From Anoxybacteroides tepidamans (GTDB lineage Bacteria; Bacillota; Bacilli; Bacillales; Anoxybacillaceae): a stretch of 64,000 nucleotides of DNA. Both the position numbers and the translations under genes were made by a program. Within the stretch, counting starts at the first letter, position 1; each line of letters starts with the position of its first letter. The notes beneath the pieces are model-generated. The model did not search any database, was not told where the DNA came from, and worked only from the letters and a program-made list of their open reading frames with translations. The DNA lies in assembly GCF_014201465.1 (NCBI RefSeq), contig NZ_JACHEP010000002.1, positions 363,333 to 427,332 of the forward strand, given 5' to 3'. This document shows, piece after piece, positions 35,995-45,345 of this stretch.

Positions 35995-37764
35995 ATGAAC
36001 GTAATTTGTGCGACTTTAAACGCAAAATATATTCATACAAACTTAGCGATTCGCTACTTAAAGGCGTATGCTCAGCCCGAATTTGATATTGAAATTGCTG
36101 AATATACGATTAAAGATCCGGCTATGAATATCGTGACCGACCTTTATCGAAAAAAGCCGGATATTATCGGTTTTAGCTGCTACATTTGGAACATCGAAGA
36201 AACGATCAAAGTCATCAAAATGCTCAAAAAAATCGATCCGCACATTACAATCGTTGTTGGCGGTCCGGAAGTTTCTTACGATGTGCGCGAATGGCTCGAA
36301 ACGGTTCCAGAATTTGACTTCATCGTCATCGGCGAAGGAGAAGAAACGTTTAAACAGTTTTTAATGCAAATGCACGGTCAGCGCGATTTCCGCTCTGTAC
36401 ACGGTCTTGCGTTTCGCGAGGACGGCGAAATCGTCGTGAATCCGCAGCGAAACAAAATCAACCTCGCGGAAATGCCGTCGCCGTTTCGTTTCCCAGAAGA
36501 CATTCCGCATTTACCGAAGCGGATTACGTATATCGAAACGAGCCGGGGATGCCCGTTTAGCTGTCAATTTTGTTTGTCATCCATTGAAGTCGGCGTTCGC
36601 TATTTCGACAGGGAAAAAGTGAAAGAAGACATCCGCTATTTAATGGAGCACGGGGCGAGAACGATTAAATTTGTCGACCGCACATTTAACATTAGCCGCA
36701 GCTATGCGATGGAGATGTTTCAATTTTTAATTGATGAGCACGTCCCTGGAACGGTGTTTCAATTTGAAATTACCGCCGATATTATGCGTCCGGAAGTTAT
36801 CGAGTTTTTAAATAAAGAAGCGCCGCCGGGACTGTTCCGCTTTGAAATCGGCGTTCAATCGACGAACGATGAAGTGAACCGGCTTGTCATGCGCAAACAA
36901 AATTTTGCTAAACTAACCCGCACGGTCACGCTCGTGAAACAAGGAGGAAAAATTGCGCAACACCTTGATTTAATTGCCGGTTTGCCGGAAGAAGATTACA
37001 CTTCATTCCGGAAAACGTTCAACGATGTGTTTGCGCTTCGTCCTGAAGAATTGCAGCTTGGCTTTTTGAAAATGTTGCGCGGCACAGGTCTCCGTCTCCG
37101 TGCTCCAGAATACGGCTATGTGTTTATGGACCACGCTCCGTATGAAGTGTTAAAAAATAACGTGCTTTCGTTTGATGACATTATACGTATTAAACAAGTT
37201 GAAGACGTATTAGAGAAATATTGGAATGACCATCGCATGGACGAAACGATCGACTATTTAGTGACGCACGTCTTTCCGACACCGTTTGATTTTTTTCAAA
37301 CGTTCGGAACGTATTGGGACGAGCAAGGATGGAGCCGCATCGGCCATCAGCTGGAAGATTTATTCCGCCGGCTGTATGAATTTTTACAGGCGAAACAATT
37401 GACCGAGTTGCCAGTCGTAGAAGCGTTGATGAAATACGACTATTTGCACAATCAAAAACATAAACCACGCAAGCCATGGTGGGAAGAAAAAGCGGATAAA
37501 GAACAGCGGGCAATGCTGTATCGTCACATTTTAGAAAACCCGTCATTGTTAGGAAACGAATTTGCTACACTCGAACTCGATGAAAAAACGTTATTTAAGC
37601 ATACAGTAATGGAAATCGTTCCGATCGACATTGGACATTATATGAAAACAAAGGAAGTCCGCCATGTGCCAACAGTCATGATTGCCTATTTTGATCCTGT
37701 TCGGCTCCAAACCGCCATTTTCTCGGCAGAGTTGTCTTTATTTGCGGATGTATTGGAAAAGTAG
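35995..37764 (+). CDS. B12-binding radical SAM protein (DUF4080-type)
   Basis: 589 aa from ATG 35995 (MNVICATLNAKYIHTNLAI) after AAAGGAG. The N-terminal B12-binding Rossmann-like domain (about 1-140) has KPDIIGFSCYIWNIEE and IVVGGPEVSYD. The radical SAM core has YIETSRGCPFSCQFCLSS (CX3CX2C) and later FRFEIGVQSTND. The C-terminal DUF4080 domain reaches the end (VMIAYFDPVRLQTAIFSAEL). A member of the broad cobalamin-radical SAM class that includes methyltransferases and MiaB-like enzymes; the substrate is unknown. Followed by its own terminator. Confidence 0.85.
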   Translation: MNVICATLNAKYIHTNLAIRYLKAYAQPEFDIEIAEYTIKDPAMNIVTDLYRKKPDIIGFSCYIWNIEETIKVIKMLKKIDPHITIVVGGPEVSYDVREWLETVPEFDFIVIGEGEETFKQFLMQMHGQRDFRSVHGLAFREDGEIVVNPQRNKINLAEMPSPFRFPEDIPHLPKRITYIETSRGCPFSCQFCLSSIEVGVRYFDREKVKEDIRYLMEHGARTIKFVDRTFNISRSYAMEMFQFLIDEHVPGTVFQFEITADIMRPEVIEFLNKEAPPGLFRFEIGVQSTNDEVNRLVMRKQNFAKLTRTVTLVKQGGKIAQHLDLIAGLPEEDYTSFRKTFNDVFALRPEELQLGFLKMLRGTGLRLRAPEYGYVFMDHAPYEVLKNNVLSFDDIIRIKQVEDVLEKYWNDHRMDETIDYLVTHVFPTPFDFFQTFGTYWDEQGWSRIGHQLEDLFRRLYEFLQAKQLTELPVVEALMKYDYLHNQKHKPRKPWWEEKADKEQRAMLYRHILENPSLLGNEFATLELDEKTLFKHTVMEIVPIDIGHYMKTKEVRHVPTVMIAYFDPVRLQTAIFSAELSLFADVLEK

Positions 37765-37787
37765 GGAGCCCCCTACTTTTTCTTTTA
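37759..37787 (+). terminator. Terminator after the radical SAM gene
   Basis: AAGTAGGG pairs with CCCTACTT over an AGCC loop, then TTTCTTTT; it overlaps the stop codon. Confidence 0.8.
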
Positions 37788-37877
37788 TGAAGGAGAGCAA
37801 TTAATGAACGTTAAAATCCCCTGTTTCAAACGAGAATTCTTCACGATCGTTTCGTTTCTGCTTCTGCTTCATTCACT

Positions 37878-38033
37878 TCATTCGCCTTGCCGCCCTTTTT
37901 TCGAATTGCGGTTCGCCCCGCGAATCATTTCTTCATCACTGGCGTACTGAGCAATGACTTCGGATTCTGGCAAACTTTCGGTTGGCGTTTTATTGTTGTT
38001 CACCGCCGCATTGTATTTGACTTTTCGTTTCAT
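37878..38033 (-). CDS. Small basic hypothetical protein, 51 aa
   Basis: MKRKVKYNAAVNNNKTPTES ... SDEEMIRGANRNSKKGRQGE. The ATG is preceded by AAGGAGGAGTCGAA, and its A overlaps the stop of the 46-aa gene upstream (ATGA). Soluble, low in hydrophobic residues, likely disordered; the composition recalls minor spore proteins, but I recognise no family. Confidence 0.6.
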   Translation of the reverse strand: MKRKVKYNAAVNNNKTPTESLPESEVIAQYASDEEMIRGANRNSKKGRQGE

Positions 38034-38170
38034 TTCGACTCCTCCTTGCGATGATAAGCGATTAAAACAATTTCTTCTCCTGTTTCTTCACGCAACGTTT
38101 TTTCAAATTGCTGCAATTTTTTTAGAGATTGCTCCTCAAGGTTGGCTATAGGAAAAGCATCGTTTTTCAC
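38030..38170 (-). CDS. Small hypothetical protein, 46 aa
   Basis: GTG start at 38170 after AAGGGGGATTTGC; the product KNDAFPIANLEEQSLKKLQQ ... ETGEEIVLIAYHRKEESK is predicted as a helix followed by a strand. Its TGA overlaps the ATG of the next gene, forming a two-gene coupled unit. No known family recognised. Confidence 0.6.
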   Translation of the reverse strand: MKNDAFPIANLEEQSLKKLQQFEKTLREETGEEIVLIAYHRKEESK

Positions 38171-38264
38171 GCAAATCCCCCTTGTTTTGTTTTTCTTACT
38201 TTTCGTAAAAAATGTGCGTTTTATTCATCATCTTTTCGCTCAAACTATCGTTGAGGTGATGAAC

Positions 38265-38609
38265 ATGGACAAAGAAAACAAAATCGAATCGCCGATTTTC
38301 GAGGAAACACAGCCGCATCAAATTCATGCTCCTTCTTTTAAAGGAACAGGTATTAAAATGCAGCCGCCATTTGTGAACAAATATGGTGTGGTGATCGGTG
38401 ACAGCAAATACAACTCCGCTAATTCGCCGCTAAACCAATGGAGCGATGAAACTGACCCGAGCGTGATGGCTGGCGATGAATGGGTGCATCCAACGAACGA
38501 CATCGGCTGGAATACAGCTGAAAACCGGGAGCTGTTAGAAGCAAAAAAACGGCCGCAAGCTGCGCCGTTTATGCACCCTGATAAAGATGTAAGCTATGGA
38601 CAAGATTAG
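38265..38609 (+). CDS. DUF3905-type hypothetical protein
   Basis: 114 aa from ATG 38265 (MDKENKIESPIFEETQPHQI); GAGGTG lies 6 nt before this codon, which favours it over the ATG 6 nt earlier. Conserved block KYGVVIGDSKYNSANSPLNQW, then DETDPSVMAGDEWVHPTNDI matches my memory of DUF3905, found in spore-forming bacilli. Acidic, soluble, no known role. Confidence 0.65.
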   Translation: MDKENKIESPIFEETQPHQIHAPSFKGTGIKMQPPFVNKYGVVIGDSKYNSANSPLNQWSDETDPSVMAGDEWVHPTNDIGWNTAENRELLEAKKRPQAAPFMHPDKDVSYGQD

Positions 38610-38675
38610 CACAAATTAGCCTGTATGATCATATATTGAATGGAAGCAAAAGTTGTGAAGACATGGGGTGCGGCA

Positions 38676-38801
38676 ATGAATAACGAATGGATTCAAACGA
38701 TTAAAGTGTTCGGGATCGGGGTCATTGTCATCGGCTATATCATCTTATTTATCGGGGAGTATCGCGAATTGGAACAAATCAAACAAACAGGGGGATTTTG
38801 A
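38676..38801 (+). CDS. Small single-pass membrane peptide, 41 aa
   Basis: MNNEWIQTIKVFGIGVIVIG, then YIILFIGEYRELEQIKQTGGF. One hydrophobic helix of about 20 residues with a charged C-terminus. GGGGTGCGGCA precedes the ATG. It ends against the stop of the convergent sugar permease gene. Function unknown. Confidence 0.5.
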   Translation: MNNEWIQTIKVFGIGVIVIGYIILFIGEYRELEQIKQTGGF

Positions 38802-39629
38802 CTATTTTCCCCCTGTAAACGAAATTCCTTTAATGAAGTAGCGGTTGAAAAAGATATAAATGACAAGCACCGGCAACGTAAATACGATCGACGCCGCCAT
38901 AATATAGTTCCAGTAGCTAATATACTGTCCTTTAAAACTGTTTAAGCCAAGCGGCAATGTAAATAACTCTGGATCGGAAAGAATGATAAGCGGACGCATA
39001 AAATCGTTCCATGAGCCCATGAAAACAAAAATAGCTTGTGCTGCTAATGCTGGACGAGCAAGCGGTAATACAATGCGGAAGAACGTGCCGATGCGGCTTA
39101 ACCCGTCCAATGCCGCTGCTTCTTCCAATTCTTTTGGAAAATTAATAAAAAATTGGCGCATCATAAAAATAAATGTCGCATTAATCATTGTCGGCACAAT
39201 CATTCCTTGATATGAGTTAAGCCAGCCGAGCTGTTTTAAAATCAAATAGTTCGGAATCATCGTCACTTGTGCTGGAATCATGAGCACAGCTAAAATGATG
39301 ATAAATAGTGGTTTTTTTCCTGGAAACTGCAAACGGGCAAGCGCATAACCAGCCATCGAATTAAACAATAAATTAAGCAGCGTCACCGTTACTGCGATAA
39401 TGACACTATTGAACAACCAGCGTGGAAACAGTTGTTGTTCCACGAAAATTTGTTTATAGTTATCGAGCGTAAAATGCTTTGGAATAAACGAAATCGTCCC
39501 GCTTACAATTTCTTCAAGCGTTTTAAACGAAGAAGATAACGCCCATAAAAATGGAATCATCGTCACGATTGCATAAAGAACGAGAATGGCGTACAAAAAC
39601 GCCTTACCAATGCCTAATTTTTTCTTCAT
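38802..39629 (-). CDS. Carbohydrate ABC transporter permease, MalG-type
   Basis: 275 aa with six membrane helices. The EAA loop for ATPase contact is EEAAALDGLSRIGTFFRIVLPLARPAL. Substrate-independent family blocks include PFLWALSSSFKTLEEI. Start ATG 39629 (a TTG stands one codon earlier); AAGGAG upstream. Partner of the MalF-type permease 11 nt upstream. The ATPase of this importer is not in the operon, so a shared MsmX-like ATPase is likely. Confidence 0.9.
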   Translation of the reverse strand: MKKKLGIGKAFLYAILVLYAIVTMIPFLWALSSSFKTLEEIVSGTISFIPKHFTLDNYKQIFVEQQLFPRWLFNSVIIAVTVTLLNLLFNSMAGYALARLQFPGKKPLFIIILAVLMIPAQVTMIPNYLILKQLGWLNSYQGMIVPTMINATFIFMMRQFFINFPKELEEAAALDGLSRIGTFFRIVLPLARPALAAQAIFVFMGSWNDFMRPLIILSDPELFTLPLGLNSFKGQYISYWNYIMAASIVFTLPVLVIYIFFNRYFIKGISFTGGK

Positions 39630-39643
39630 CAATCTTCATCTCC

Positions 39644-40531
39644 TTAATAAAGAGACTCTTCTTTAGAAAATTTCCGTTGCAATAATGTTGCGATTAAAAT
39701 GATAATCGCTAATGCGAAAGCTAATGCAGCTGCATATCCCATCGTTCCTAACGTTTTAAACGCATACTGATAAATGAGCAATACGACGGTTAACGTTGAA
39801 TTGTTCGGACCTCCAGAGCCAGCGGAAAAAATGTAGGACTGGTCAAATAGTTGGAACGTTCCGATCAATCCCATAATGACGACGAACGATGTAACCGGGC
39901 GCAAATACGGAACGGTAACATACCAAAATTTTTGGATGGCGTTTGCCCCATCCAATTCGGCTGCTTCATAAAGCGAATCAGGAATATCTTGCAGCGCCGC
40001 TAAATAAATGACCATAAAAAACGGCGCAGTCGACCAAATATTCATTACCATAATCGCGTTCAGAGCTACTTTCGGATCGCCAAGCCAGTTATACGTCGGC
40101 AGCCCAACTGCCTGCAACAAATGGTTAATCAGCCCATTTTGGTTATACATCCACATAAAAATTAACGTTAATACAGCCGAAGACGTAAGCGTTGGCAAAA
40201 AATAGACGATACGGAAAAATGTTTGTCCTTTCAATCCCGCATTTAGCGTCGCCGCTAATACAAGCGCCAGCATCGTTTGGCACGGAACGACGATGACGAC
40301 ATATTTCACCGTATTCCATAAAGCGATTTTCGCTCGTAAATCTCCTGCAATTCGCTTAAAGTTATCGAACCCAACAAATTCAAATGTAGTCGTTCCAAGC
40401 AACTGCACTTTATGAAACGCCAAAAAAATCGCAAATAAAATTGGTCCAATAATAAACAAAAGCAGTACAAATAACGTCGGAGACAACAAGAAATACCCGG
40501 TTCCTGCTTCGCGCCATGCTTTTTTTCTCAT
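39644..40531 (-). CDS. Carbohydrate ABC transporter permease, MalF-type
   Basis: 295 aa from ATG 40531 (MRKKAWREAGTGYFLLSPTL) after GGAGAGGAATGATT; longer frames lack a site. Six helices; EAA loop YEAAELDGANAIQKFWYVTVPYLRPV. Forms the membrane channel with the MalG-type partner. Confidence 0.9.
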   Translation of the reverse strand: MRKKAWREAGTGYFLLSPTLFVLLLFIIGPILFAIFLAFHKVQLLGTTTFEFVGFDNFKRIAGDLRAKIALWNTVKYVVIVVPCQTMLALVLAATLNAGLKGQTFFRIVYFLPTLTSSAVLTLIFMWMYNQNGLINHLLQAVGLPTYNWLGDPKVALNAIMVMNIWSTAPFFMVIYLAALQDIPDSLYEAAELDGANAIQKFWYVTVPYLRPVTSFVVIMGLIGTFQLFDQSYIFSAGSGGPNNSTLTVVLLIYQYAFKTLGTMGYAAALAFALAIIILIATLLQRKFSKEESLY

Positions 40532-40628
40532 AATCATTCCTCTCCTCATAAGAGATTCCATTAAGCTGTTCCCCTCTTGCTAGCGTTCCGTCTACTAGAA
40601 AGGAGGGAACCGCTCAATGCGAAAAATG

Positions 40629-40656
40629 GCTGATAGAAGGAGAACCCTTCTATCAG
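40629..40656 (-). other. Intercistronic hairpin between binding protein and permease genes
   Basis: CTGATAGAAGG pairs with CCTTCTATCAG, followed on the minus strand by CCATTTTTC. In sugar ABC operons such hairpins often reduce transcription or stabilise the upstream message, so that binding protein exceeds permease. That role is inference. Confidence 0.65.
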
Positions 40657-40664
40657 CACTGCCA

Positions 40665-41930
40665 TTATTTATTCCCTTCAATTTCTTTGTTCGCTGTTTC
40701 TTGTGCTTCTTTTAACGCATCTGCTAATGGGCGCTGTCCTAAAAAGGCGCTGACAAATTGGTTGTTGAAGTTATTCGTAATAATTGGCAAATTCGTTCCG
40801 TTTTGCCATACAGTCGCATAGGAAGCGCCAGCGACGATCGGAGCACGCAACGGATCTTTGTCAAATCCTAATTCAGCTGCTACCGATTTACGTGTCGGTA
40901 ACGCCAATCCTTTGCTCGTCCAAATTTTCATTCCTTCTTTACCAGTTAAGAACGAAAGCAATTTCCAAGCAGCTTCCTTCTTCTTCGAGTTTTTATTCAT
41001 GACATACGCAACCGTATACGCCATTGTTGCTTTCTTGCCATCGATCGTTGGAACTTCTGCTGTTCCGTACTCTAAGTTCGGGAACGTATCTTTTAAGAAC
41101 GGAATTGCCCAGTTTCCTTCAATGACCATCGCTGCTTTTCCTTGGCCGAACATTTCACCGCCCCAGTTTGCGCCTACTTCGTTCGGTTGGGCAGCCGATT
41201 TATCTTTCACACGCATATCAACGATCGGTTGAAGCGCTTCAACCACTTTCGGATCAGCAAAACTTGCTTTATTGTCCGTGACTACTTTTCCACCTTTTGA
41301 TTCCGCAATGTAGTATAAGCGTGCCAATTCTGGCGCCACTCCGAAACCGTACACTTGTGTGCCTTTCGTTAATTTTTTCGCTACTTCTCGCAATTCATCC
41401 CACGTTTTCGGTACTTCTACCCCTGCTTCTTGGAACATTTTTTTATTATAGAAAAGAGCGAGTGTTGAATAGTCTTTCGGGAATCCGTAAATTTTCCCGT
41501 CTTCTCCCTTAAAGGCATCAAGCAATGGCTTTTCAAAATCATTGATGTCAAAATCATCGGTTACATATTGATCAAGCGACTCCAATGCTCCTGTTTTCAT
41601 TAATGCCGGGGCTTCAAATGCATCAAGATAAAAAACATCTGGCCCTTCGCCGCCAACCAATCGCGTTTTAATGACATCCATATACTGATCAGAAATGACT
41701 TCATATTTTACTTTAATGTTTGGGTACTTCTTTTGAAATTCGTCTAATGTTTGCTGTAACAACTTTTGTTCTGTCGGGTTTCCGCCCCAGCCAGCAAGCG
41801 TGACTTCCACTTTTTCGTCTTTTGTCCCGCCTGTTTCTTTGCCTGCTGTTTTTTCATTGCCGCTACTGCAGCCTGCTAAAGCGCTTCCAAGCAGCATTGT
41901 CGACATACTAATTGCCAACCATTTTTTCAT
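40665..41930 (-). CDS. Extracellular sugar-binding lipoprotein (family 1)
   Basis: 421 aa; signal MKKWLAISMSTMLLGSALAGC with lipobox LAGC, then an acidic Lys-rich linker. Family 1 features: VEVTLAGWGGNPTEQKLLQQ, PDVFYLDAFEAPALMKTGAL, YGFPKDYSTLALFYNKKMFQ. Captures an oligosaccharide, possibly a maltodextrin-type sugar given the adjacent debranching-type enzyme (inference). First transporter gene after the glycosidase. Confidence 0.9.
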   Translation of the reverse strand: MKKWLAISMSTMLLGSALAGCSSGNEKTAGKETGGTKDEKVEVTLAGWGGNPTEQKLLQQTLDEFQKKYPNIKVKYEVISDQYMDVIKTRLVGGEGPDVFYLDAFEAPALMKTGALESLDQYVTDDFDINDFEKPLLDAFKGEDGKIYGFPKDYSTLALFYNKKMFQEAGVEVPKTWDELREVAKKLTKGTQVYGFGVAPELARLYYIAESKGGKVVTDNKASFADPKVVEALQPIVDMRVKDKSAAQPNEVGANWGGEMFGQGKAAMVIEGNWAIPFLKDTFPNLEYGTAEVPTIDGKKATMAYTVAYVMNKNSKKKEAAWKLLSFLTGKEGMKIWTSKGLALPTRKSVAAELGFDKDPLRAPIVAGASYATVWQNGTNLPIITNNFNNQFVSAFLGQRPLADALKEAQETANKEIEGNK

Positions 41931-41991
41931 CTGCCTATCTCCCCTTTAATGGAATAATTTATATATAACAAGGAAGAAAAAATCTTCCTTG

Positions 41992-44091
41992 TTAAGAAAC
42001 GATCGTAACCTCATACCCTGTTGTGTTTTGATCAATATGAACGTTTGTTTCGCCATTTTGACGTGTAACGGTAACCGATAATCGGCCGTTGCCGATCGCG
42101 ATATTCTCGACTTTTAAGACATTCATCGGCTCAAGCAATGTTGGCGACAAGCGAATTTCTTTTTTTAGGCTATTCGGGAACAATCCAAGCAGTGCTTGAA
42201 TAAAAACGAGAGGGGTTCCTGCCGCCCACGCTTGCGGTGAACAAGCGACTGGGTACTTCACAGGCTTGCCGAATTGTTTGCTGTATCCACAAAATAATTC
42301 CGGCAGACGGTCGTATTCAAAATGGGCAGCCGCTTCAATAAGCCCCCTTATGATCGTGTTTGCTTCCGCACGCTTTCCTAATTTGCTTAATCCAAGCAAA
42401 ATGATGCTATTATCATGAGGCCAGACGCTGCCATCATGGTAGCTCATTGGATTGTATCCTGCTTCCCCTTCTCCCATTGTACGAATCCCATAGCCTGAAA
42501 ACATTTTTGGCGACAACAGCGTACGAATCGTGGCCTCGACCCGTTCCGAATCAAGCATCTCTGCAAACAGCACATGCCCTGGATTAGACGTGATCGTCCC
42601 AACTTGCCGTTTATTTCCGTCTAATGCAATCGCATAAAACTGTACGTCTTCCATCCAAAAATGCTCATCAAATTTTGCTTTTAGCGCTTTTGCCTGTTGA
42701 CGAAGCTGCGCCGCGCGTTCCGATTCGTTTAGCTGTTCAAAAATATCCGCTAGTCCCATTTTCGCTTGATACACATAACCTTGCACTTCAACGAGCGCAA
42801 TTGGTGATTTCGCATATTCACCGTTGCGATGGATAATCGAATCGCCGGAATCTTTCCATCCTTGATTGGCAATCCCCTTCGCTGATTGTTGGTGATATTC
42901 AACAAACAAATCGCCATCGCGATCCCCATACTGATCAATCCACATGAATGCGGCATCAATGTTGTCCTTTAGTTGACGAACGAGTTCGAAATCGCCAGTC
43001 CATTTCACATACTCTGTCAACAGGACAAGGAACAACGGGGTCGCATCAATCGTCCCGTAATATGGCGTAAATGGGATTTGATTTGTAGTTGCTAATTCAC
43101 CAAAACGTATTTCGTGCATCACTTTTCCAGGTTGTTCGTCGCGCCAAGGGTCAAGGTGTTTTCCTTGATATTTTGCCATTGTAAGGAGCGTCCCTTTTGC
43201 AATCGCCGGATGAAAAGGAAGCATTTGCAGCGCAGCAATTAAACTATCTCGACCAAACGGCACCCCAAACCACGGTAAACCAGCAACCGGAAATGGACCG
43301 TATCCTAAATCGGTTAACAATACTCGCAAATCGCCAATCCCGCGGCTGACTAAACGGGCAAGCGGCTCATAATCGGTCGTCATTTTCGTAATGTTGCTCT
43401 CCCATTGACGGTAAGACGCTTTCAAACGGTCTAGTGCCTCTATCGAAGAAACGATATTTCTCCGTGCTTCATCGCCGATTTGCGGTTGAATGATCAATGT
43501 AACGGTTTGCTCCTCGGCATGGTTCAACGTAAAATCAAAAACAATTTCTCCATGTTCCTCGACCGCTTTCTCTTGCCGATCCCATGTGATTGTTGTCGCG
43601 CGCTTCAGTTGATCGGCTCCTTCGTAATGAAAAGTGAGCGAGCGATTGCCAATCGTTTGACCCGTACGTTTGCCAACTTTCCCTGTTTGAAAGCCACGGA
43701 CGATAAACATATCAGCAAAATCAACATCCACCTGTATACTCAGCTCGAATTGCACCGGCTTTGGATAGTAATTTTTTAGGTTGATTCTTTCATAAAGCAC
43801 ACCTTCGTATATAAAACGCTTTCTTTCGATTTCAACCGATTCGCGCCATAATAAGATTTCCCCGTCTTTTTCCATATGAGGGTTTGTTAATAAGATCGTT
43901 GCCACATAATTTTCTCCCGCATCGGAAGATAATAGGACAGGCTCTTGCCCATTAATGCGCAAATGTAACTTGCTTAAAAAACGGGTATCTTTCGTATATA
44001 GTCCAAGCCCGTACGGATGATTTTTAGGAATATTTCCTTTTTCATCTGTCAGAAAAAATAGATCGTTTTCTTTAATGACTCGATACTCCAT
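41992..44091 (-). CDS. Amylo-alpha-1,6-glucosidase / GDE-type glycoside hydrolase
   Basis: 699 aa from ATG 44091 (MEYRVIKENDLFFLTDEKGN) after AGGAGGCATCC. N-terminal beta-sandwich (about 1-210) typical of the GDE_N / Bac_rhamnosid-like type, then an (alpha/alpha)6 barrel. Conserved pieces include GLPWFGVPFGRDSLIAALQML, GWKDSGDSIIHRNGEYAKSP and MSYHDGSVWPHDNSII, the likely acid/base region. No signal peptide, so it acts in the cytoplasm on imported oligosaccharides. Promoter region carries three LacI-type operators. Confidence 0.85.
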   Translation of the reverse strand: MEYRVIKENDLFFLTDEKGNIPKNHPYGLGLYTKDTRFLSKLHLRINGQEPVLLSSDAGENYVATILLTNPHMEKDGEILLWRESVEIERKRFIYEGVLYERINLKNYYPKPVQFELSIQVDVDFADMFIVRGFQTGKVGKRTGQTIGNRSLTFHYEGADQLKRATTITWDRQEKAVEEHGEIVFDFTLNHAEEQTVTLIIQPQIGDEARRNIVSSIEALDRLKASYRQWESNITKMTTDYEPLARLVSRGIGDLRVLLTDLGYGPFPVAGLPWFGVPFGRDSLIAALQMLPFHPAIAKGTLLTMAKYQGKHLDPWRDEQPGKVMHEIRFGELATTNQIPFTPYYGTIDATPLFLVLLTEYVKWTGDFELVRQLKDNIDAAFMWIDQYGDRDGDLFVEYHQQSAKGIANQGWKDSGDSIIHRNGEYAKSPIALVEVQGYVYQAKMGLADIFEQLNESERAAQLRQQAKALKAKFDEHFWMEDVQFYAIALDGNKRQVGTITSNPGHVLFAEMLDSERVEATIRTLLSPKMFSGYGIRTMGEGEAGYNPMSYHDGSVWPHDNSIILLGLSKLGKRAEANTIIRGLIEAAAHFEYDRLPELFCGYSKQFGKPVKYPVACSPQAWAAGTPLVFIQALLGLFPNSLKKEIRLSPTLLEPMNVLKVENIAIGNGRLSVTVTRQNGETNVHIDQNTTGYEVTIVS

Positions 44092-44112
44092 CAAGGATGC
44101 CTCCTGTGTATT

Positions 44113-44198
44113 CCGAAACGTTTCGGATGACGATGATATAAAAATCCAAAACGTTTCGGATTTTGTTTAAAAAAAATAGTTCCAAAACGTTTTGAATC
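44113..44198 (-). promoter_or_regulatory. Three LacI-family operators before the glycosidase gene
   Basis: Palindromes TCCGAAACGTTTCGGA (44113-44128, perfect), ATCCAAAACGTTTCGGAT (44145-44162) and TTCCAAAACGTTTTGAAT (44181-44198). All have the central CG and half-site TCCRAAAC typical of LacI/GalR regulators; the regulator gene lies just upstream. Spacing between centres is about 33-36 bp, roughly three helical turns. Confidence 0.9.
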
Positions 44199-44218
44199 CC
44201 AGCGGTTAGCAAAAACCA

Positions 44219-45235
44219 CTATCCGTGGTTTTTAACCGTCGATTCGCGTATTTTAAGTTCTGTTTCAAGAATTTTGATATGGGATTGTGCTTTTCCTTCC
44301 AACATTTCGATCAATAATTTAGCCGCTTCGTACCCCATCGCGAACTTATTTTGAGCAATGGTAGATAACGGCGGAGTGGTGTACGAGGCTAAAATAATGT
44401 CGTCATAGCCGATGATCGCTATTTCTTCTGGGATTCGCTTTCCTAACGTTTTCGCTGCTTTCATCACTCCGAGCGCCATTAAGTCGCTCGCGCAAAAAAA
44501 CGCGGTAATTTCTGGGTGCTGCGTCAACAGCCTTACTGCTTCTTGCTCAGCCCGTTCTTCTTTAAACGCGCCATTGGCCACCAAATGCTCATGAAAAGGC
44601 AAGCCTGCTTCAAATAACGCCTCTTGAAATCCTTTCAACCGTTGTTCGCTGACGAACGCAAACTCATACCCGTTGATCATCGCAATATGCCGGTGGCCGA
44701 GCGAAATGAGATGTTGTACCGCTTTTTTCGCGCCTAGCACGTTGTCCGTCGTCACATATCCGACTGTCTCCGACTCGATCGGAATATCGATCAATACACA
44801 CGGGATGTTGCTTTCGACTACTTCTTGCAAATACGGGTCATCGACGCGAATCCCTTGCAAAATGGCGCCATCTACACGACGTTCACGACATAGCTGTGTG
44901 TACGTTTTCTCCCGCTGTTTCGTTGAAGTTGTGCTAAATAGCACCATATCATAATCCACTTCACTGACATATTGATTCACGCCCGCAAGCACTTCAAATG
45001 TAAAGTTATCTTTCGTACTTTCTCGCGTCAATCCCGAAACAAGTAAGCCGATCGTTTTGGATTTGTTCATCACAAGACCGCGCGCTAACGTATTCGGGCT
45101 ATAATTTAACTGTTTGGCAATCTCGATAATTTTCTGCCTCGTCTTTTCGTTTACGTCCGAGTAACCGTTCAAAGCGCGGGAAACGGTCGTAATTGAAACA
45201 CCAGCAGCTTTAGCAATATCTTTAATCGTCGTCAC
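44219..45235 (-). CDS. LacI-family transcriptional regulator of the sugar operon
   Basis: 338 aa from GTG 45235 (MTTIKDIAKAAGVSITTVSR); the upstream extension of the frame is rejected because GGAGG lies 9 nt before this GTG. Helix-turn-helix with hinge helix NTLARGLVMNKSKTIGLLVSG; the C-terminal periplasmic-binding-like domain has FFCASDLMALGVMKAAKTLG and the family end GYEAAKLLIEMLEGK. It likely represses the glycosidase and transporter genes and itself. Confidence 0.92.
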   Translation of the reverse strand: MTTIKDIAKAAGVSITTVSRALNGYSDVNEKTRQKIIEIAKQLNYSPNTLARGLVMNKSKTIGLLVSGLTRESTKDNFTFEVLAGVNQYVSEVDYDMVLFSTTSTKQREKTYTQLCRERRVDGAILQGIRVDDPYLQEVVESNIPCVLIDIPIESETVGYVTTDNVLGAKKAVQHLISLGHRHIAMINGYEFAFVSEQRLKGFQEALFEAGLPFHEHLVANGAFKEERAEQEAVRLLTQHPEITAFFCASDLMALGVMKAAKTLGKRIPEEIAIIGYDDIILASYTTPPLSTIAQNKFAMGYEAAKLLIEMLEGKAQSHIKILETELKIRESTVKNHG

Positions 45236-45246
45236 TACTTTTTTCC

Positions 45247-45262
45247 TCCAAAACGTTTCGGA
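45247..45262 (-). promoter_or_regulatory. LacI-type operator over the regulator's ribosome site region
   Basis: TCCAAAACGTTTCGGA, the same motif as the three operators at 44113-44198. It overlaps the Shine-Dalgarno of the regulator gene, suggesting autorepression by roadblock. Confidence 0.85.
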
Positions 45263-45345
45263 TCCCTTTTTGATTTGAATTTTAAAACAATTTGCAACCG
45301 ATTGCAACAAAAAAATTATAGAAAATTTTACATCTTCTATAATAA

